DNA from: DASRSS01 sp035656335
GTDB taxonomy: Bacteria > Actinomycetota > Actinomycetes > Mycobacteriales > Jatrophihabitantaceae
Direction of reading: 5' to 3'
Length of the DNA stretch: 9,551 bases
Assembly: GCA_035656335.1 (NCBI GenBank)
Contig: DASRSS010000092.1
Coordinates: forward strand, 1-9,551
Both the position numbers and the translations under genes were made by a program. The first letter of the stretch is position 1. Each line of letters opens with the position of its first letter. The notes below the pieces were generated by a model. It did not search any database. It worked only from the letters and a program-made list of their open reading frames with translations, and had not been told where the DNA came from. Shown one piece after another: positions 7,061 through 9,551 of the stretch.

Positions 7061-7807
7061 ATGAGCGACACCGACCTGACGCCGCCGGTCGCGCTGCCCG
7101 ACGACGTCGCGCTCGACCTGCTGCGCGCCGGCGAGCTGTCGATCGAGGGACGGCTCGTGGACGCGTCCAACGCGACGCTGTACTGCGCGGTCAGCCACGG
7201 CGACGTGACCGCGGCGTGCGTGTACAAGCCGGTCGCGGGAGAGCGTCCGCTCTGGGACTTCCCGGACGGCACGCTGGCCGAGCGCGAGGTCGCGGCCTAC
7301 GAGGTGTCGGCACGGCTCGGTTGGCGCATCGTGCCGCCGACGGTCTACCGGGACGGCCCGGCCGGGCCGGGCATGGTGCAGCTCTGGATCGACGAGGACG
7401 AGCGGGTCGACGTGGTGCGCCTGATCCGCAGTGCCGACTCGACGGCGCTGCGGCGCATCGCGGTGTTCGACGCGGTGATCAACAACGCGGACCGCAAGGG
7501 CGGCCACCTGCTACCGGTCACCGACGGCCACGTCTACGGCGTCGACCACGGCGTGACGTTCCACGTCGAGGACAAGCTGCGGACCGTGCTGTGGCAGTGG
7601 GCGGGCGAACCGCTCCCCGCGGAGGCGATCGACGCGCTGGTCGAGCTGCGCGGGACGCTCGAGCGCGACCTCGGCGACCGGCTGCACGAACTGCTCACGA
7701 CGCGCGAGGTCCGGCGCACCATCCGGCGCGTGGACGACCTGCTCGCGATCGGCCGCCACCCCGAGCCGAGCGGCGACTGGCCGGCCGTGCCCTGGCCGCC
7801 GATGTAG
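7061..7807 (+). CDS. SCO1664 family protein with PI3/PI4-kinase-like fold
   Basis: The 248-residue product belongs to the SCO1664 family, distantly related to PI3/PI4-kinases. Kinase-like landmarks are in the expected order: K56 (CVYKPVAGE), E75 (LAEREVAAYE), a catalytic-loop-like FDAVINNADRKGGHLL at 136-151 with N142, D144, K146 and H149, and a metal-binding DHG at 162-164 (YGVDHGVTF) in the place of the usual DFG. These suggest ATP binding and phosphotransfer; the substrate is unknown. The ATG at 7061 follows the DUF3090 stop by 19 bases; an in-frame ATG at 6983 would overlap the conserved Cys-rich tail of DUF3090 and is not favoured. Its TAG stop directly abuts the stop of the convergent SRPBCC-like gene. 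Confidence 0.92.
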   Translation: MSDTDLTPPVALPDDVALDLLRAGELSIEGRLVDASNATLYCAVSHGDVTAACVYKPVAGERPLWDFPDGTLAEREVAAYEVSARLGWRIVPPTVYRDGPAGPGMVQLWIDEDERVDVVRLIRSADSTALRRIAVFDAVINNADRKGGHLLPVTDGHVYGVDHGVTFHVEDKLRTVLWQWAGEPLPAEAIDALVELRGTLERDLGDRLHELLTTREVRRTIRRVDDLLAIGRHPEPSGDWPAVPWPPM

Positions 7808-8074
7808 CTACCGGGTGGCCAGCTCGGCCAGCCGGCGGGCGTCCCACTGCTCGGTGACCTTCGTGCCGCCGTCCGCGGGCTCGAACAGGTAGCGCCAGAC
7901 GTGGCCGTTGAAGTGCCGCCACGCGATCACCTTCGGCTCGTCGAACTCGATCACCGTGTTGACGATCTTGTACGGCGCGCCCAGCTTCATGTCCATGCCG
8001 AACTTGGCGCCCGCCGAGAGCCGCTGCGGCTCGGCGGCGATGATCTTGCTCTCGGAAACCAGGTAGCTGCTCAT
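7808..8074 (-). CDS. Shortened SRPBCC (START-like) protein, possibly a decayed gene
   Basis: An 88-residue protein that resembles SRPBCC ligand-binding proteins (polyketide cyclase/lipid transport group), which normally have about 145-160 residues. The central part is well kept: RLSAGAKFGMDMKLGAPYKI at 17-36, then EFDEPKVIAWRHFNGHVWRY at 43-62 and GGTKVTEQWD at 68-77, which are the expected beta-strands. The start MSSYLVSESKIIAAEP runs straight into RLSAGAKF, where the family usually has about 30 residues of helices. VTEQWD runs straight into ARRLAELATR, which looks like the family's last helix. Both joints keep the frame. ATG at 8074 is chosen because the longer frame to 8278 lies inside mshC. 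It is divergent from mshC (31-base gap) and ends with no gap against the SCO1664 gene. It may be a minimal domain or a pseudogene; comparison is from memory. Confidence 0.62.
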   Translation of the reverse strand: MSSYLVSESKIIAAEPQRLSAGAKFGMDMKLGAPYKIVNTVIEFDEPKVIAWRHFNGHVWRYLFEPADGGTKVTEQWDARRLAELATR

Positions 8075-8092
8075 GCCGCAGAGTGTGCCCGA

Positions 8093-8098
8093 TACCGT
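8093..8098 (+). promoter_or_regulatory. -10 box for mshC
   Basis: TACCGT matches TANNNT and is 7 bases before the ATG at 8106, so mshC is probably transcribed on its own as a leaderless mRNA rather than from the upstream run. The box lies in the 31-base gap shared with the divergent SRPBCC-like gene; no -35 stands out. Confidence 0.5.
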
Positions 8099-8105
8099 GT
8101 CCAAC

Positions 8106-9344
8106 ATGGAGGCCTGGCCCGCACCGCACGTCCCGACACTGCCCGGGACGGGTCCGCAGCTGCGGCTGTTCGACACCGCCGCGGGCAAGGTCACCGCCAC
8201 CGAGCCGGACGGCATCGCGCGCATGTACGTCTGCGGCATCACGCCGTACGACGCGACCCACCTCGGCCACGCGGCCACCTATCTCGCGTTCGACCTGGTG
8301 CAGCGGGTGTGGCGCGACGGGGGCCACGACGTGCGCTACGTGCAGAACGTGACGGACGTCGACGACCCGCTGCTGGAGCGCGCCGCACACACCGGCGAGA
8401 ACTGGATGAGCCTGGCCGAGCGCGAGATCGACCTGTTCCGCGACGACATGGCGGCGCTGCGCGTCCTGCCGCCGGACGAGTACATCGGCGCGGTCGAGTC
8501 CGTCCCCGAGCTGACCGAGGCGATCACGAAGCTGCTCGACTCCGGCGCCGCGTACCACGTGGGCAGCGACGAGAACAGCGACATCTACTTCGACATCACC
8601 GCGAGCGGTCACTTCGGCTACGAGTCCGGGCTCGACCGCGACACGATGCTGCAGCTGTTCGCCGAGCGCGGCGGCGACCCGCAGCACGCCGGCAAGCGTG
8701 ACCCGCTCGACTCACTGCTGTGGCGCGGACTGCGCCCGGGGGAGCCGTTCTGGGACACCCAGCTCGGCCGCGGCCGCCCGGGCTGGCACATCGAGTGTTC
8801 CGTGATCGCGCTCAACCGGCTCGGGATGCGCTTCGACGTCCAGGGCGGCGGGTCGGACCTGATCTTCCCGCACCACGAGCACTCCGCCGCGCACGCCGAG
8901 GCGCTGACCGGCGAGCGGCCGTTCGCCAAGCACTACGTGCACGGCGGCATGATCGGGCTCGACGGCGAGAAGATGAGCAAGTCCCGCGGCAACCTGGTGC
9001 TCGTGTCCAAGCTGCGGGCGGCCGGTGTCGACCCGATGGCGATCCGGCTCGCCCTGCTGGACGGCCACTACCGGGCCGACCGCGAATGGACCGGTGGCCG
9101 GCTCCCTGCCGCGGAGGCGCGGCTGGCGCGGTGGCGGGCGGCGACCGCCCTGGCTGCCGCGCCGGACGCGTCCGGGCTGCTGGCGCAGGTGCGCGAGCGG
9201 CTCGCCGACGACCTGGACACGACCGGCGCGCTCACCGCGATCGACGCCTGGGCGGACGCGGCCCTCGCCGACGGCGGGACGGCCGCCGGAGCCCCGGCAC
9301 TGGTACGCGACCTGGTCGACGCGCTGCTCGGTATCGAACTCTGA
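8106..9344 (+). CDS. mshC: MshC, cysteine:1-D-myo-inosityl 2-amino-2-deoxy-alpha-D-glucopyranoside ligase
   Basis: This 412-residue enzyme joins L-cysteine to glucosaminyl-inositol using ATP, the third main step of mycothiol biosynthesis in the cytoplasm. It is a relative of cysteinyl-tRNA synthetase. Visible features: TGPQLRLFDTAAGKV near the start; Y41-V-C43-G with HLGH at 52-55 (HIGH motif); NVTDVDDPLLERA at 81-93; GWHIECSVIA at 226-235; GGGSDLIFPHHEHS at 247-260; KMSKS at 289-293. C43, C231 and H256 are the zinc ligands known for this family and are all present. The C-terminal part is short, as expected for MshC, and lacks the longer tRNA-binding end of CysS. The ATG at 8106 (MEAWPAPHVP) matches the family's usual N-terminus; the in-frame ATG at 8073 would overlap the divergent gene. 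A TACCGT box 7 bases upstream suggests a leaderless mRNA. Confidence 0.97.
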   Translation: MEAWPAPHVPTLPGTGPQLRLFDTAAGKVTATEPDGIARMYVCGITPYDATHLGHAATYLAFDLVQRVWRDGGHDVRYVQNVTDVDDPLLERAAHTGENWMSLAEREIDLFRDDMAALRVLPPDEYIGAVESVPELTEAITKLLDSGAAYHVGSDENSDIYFDITASGHFGYESGLDRDTMLQLFAERGGDPQHAGKRDPLDSLLWRGLRPGEPFWDTQLGRGRPGWHIECSVIALNRLGMRFDVQGGGSDLIFPHHEHSAAHAEALTGERPFAKHYVHGGMIGLDGEKMSKSRGNLVLVSKLRAAGVDPMAIRLALLDGHYRADREWTGGRLPAAEARLARWRAATALAAAPDASGLLAQVRERLADDLDTTGALTAIDAWADAALADGGTAAGAPALVRDLVDALLGIEL

Positions 9345-9355
9345 CTCCGTCAGGA

Positions 9356-9442
9356 TCAGGGTGTAGCCGTCACAGGCAGCGCGGCCGTCAGATCCACCTC
9401 GACGAGCTGACCGCGCGTTCCCTCCGGATCGTGGCTCACCAC
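9356..9442 (-). pseudogene. Possible 3' remnant of a gene convergent with mshC
   Basis: On the minus strand a short frame ends in TGA at 9358-9356, 11 bases from the mshC stop. It reads VVSHDPEGTRGQLVEVDL then TAALPVTATP, which looks like a natural protein C-terminus rather than noise. It is closed upstream by an in-frame stop at 9460-9458, so no full gene is present. Third-position GC is about 70%, lower than in the neighbouring genes. It could be the tail of a gene cut off by an insertion or deletion near 9450, or simply chance. Confidence 0.2.
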
Positions 9443-9444
9443 GA
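9429..9444. repeat. Small perfect hairpin downstream of mshC
   Basis: TCGTGG, CTCA, CCACGA form a 6-bp stem with a 4-base loop, 85 bases after the mshC stop. It might help to end mshC transcription, although no T-tract follows. Confidence 0.25.
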
Positions 9445-9494
9445 CCTGAGGCAATGGTCATCGGCTGAGTCTGGCAGTGGTCAACGATCGGGAC

Positions 9495-9534
9495 CATCGG
9501 GTTCTGCTTGCGACGTTGCATGCAGAGCCCGATG
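9495..9534. repeat. Strong imperfect hairpin in the right-hand tail
   Basis: The arm at 9495-9507 (CATCGGGTTCTGC) pairs with 9522-9534 (GCAGAGCCCGATG): 12 Watson-Crick pairs and one G-T. After a T-T mismatch, TGC (9509-9511) pairs with GCA (9518-9520) around a 6-base loop. This is the longest stem in the window. No T-tract follows. It may be a terminator, the end of a mobile or repeat element, or a structured RNA; the sequence alone does not decide. The surrounding 100 bases have about 61% GC, clearly below the genes. Confidence 0.45.
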
Positions 9535-9551
9535 TCGGCGCGCCCTTACCC

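Noticed and set aside
5118..7064. Long plus-strand frame of 648 codons crossing UppP, phosphatase and DUF3090 genes
   Set aside because: It runs across three well-supported genes, is Arg/Ala-rich and has no recognisable domain.
8073..8105. Upstream in-frame ATG for mshC at 8073
   Set aside because: The family's N-terminus fits the ATG at 8106, the -10 box lies between the two, and the upstream ATG overlaps the start of the divergent gene.
9345..9521. Minus-strand frame starting MQRRKQNPMVPIVD, considered as the start of an IS110-type transposase
   Set aside because: Only a vague likeness over a dozen residues; the frame then becomes Arg/Gly-rich and runs antisense into mshC.
1..9551. tRNA, rRNA, CRISPR array, phage or complete insertion sequence
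   Set aside because: No cloverleaf, rRNA-like stretch, spaced direct repeats, transposase or integrase was seen on either strand.

Overview
The window is high-GC DNA (about 70% or more by eye), with codon third positions almost all G or C. It encodes mycothiol biosynthesis (MshC), an apparent F420-type luciferase-like oxidoreductase, and the DUF3090 and SCO1664 families. Together these point firmly to an actinobacterium. The genus cannot be fixed from the sequence; a Pseudonocardiales, Frankiales or Mycobacteriales-like host would all fit.

Layout. (1) Positions 1-729, minus strand: a secreted or membrane-anchored, Ser/Thr/Ala-rich surface protein, followed with a 4-base GTGA overlap by a second exported protein that runs off the left edge. 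The leader of the first gene can fold so that its ribosome binding site is hidden in a hairpin. (2) 881-3773, minus strand: a two-gene operon of an aldo/keto reductase and a RecD2/TraA-like superfamily 1 helicase, ending in a compact hairpin. (3) 3774-3835: a 62-base divergent promoter region. Both flanking genes start with GTG exactly 6 bases after a TANNNT box, so both mRNAs look leaderless. (4) 3836-7807, plus strand: a tightly packed run of LLM-class oxidoreductase, UppP-like undecaprenyl-diphosphatase, histidine-phosphatase-superfamily protein, DUF3090 protein and SCO1664-family kinase-fold protein. (5) 7808-8074, minus strand: a very short SRPBCC-like protein that looks as if it has lost two internal segments in frame. 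(6) 8106-9344, plus strand: mshC with its own leaderless-type promoter. (7) 9345-9551: non-coding or degraded DNA of lower GC, with a possible gene remnant and a strong hairpin.

The block uppP - phosphatase - DUF3090 - SCO1664 - mshC is a known conserved actinobacterial neighbourhood (the Rv2136c to Rv2130c region in Mycobacterium tuberculosis, from memory). It places lipid-carrier recycling beside mycothiol synthesis, with three proteins of unknown role between them: a phosphatase fold, a kinase fold and a small Cys-rich-tail protein. The most notable points are the altered catalytic motifs of the UppP homologue, the doubly shortened SRPBCC protein, the phosphatase/kinase-fold/DUF3090 trio, the hidden ribosome binding site of the surface protein, and the unexplained right-hand tail.
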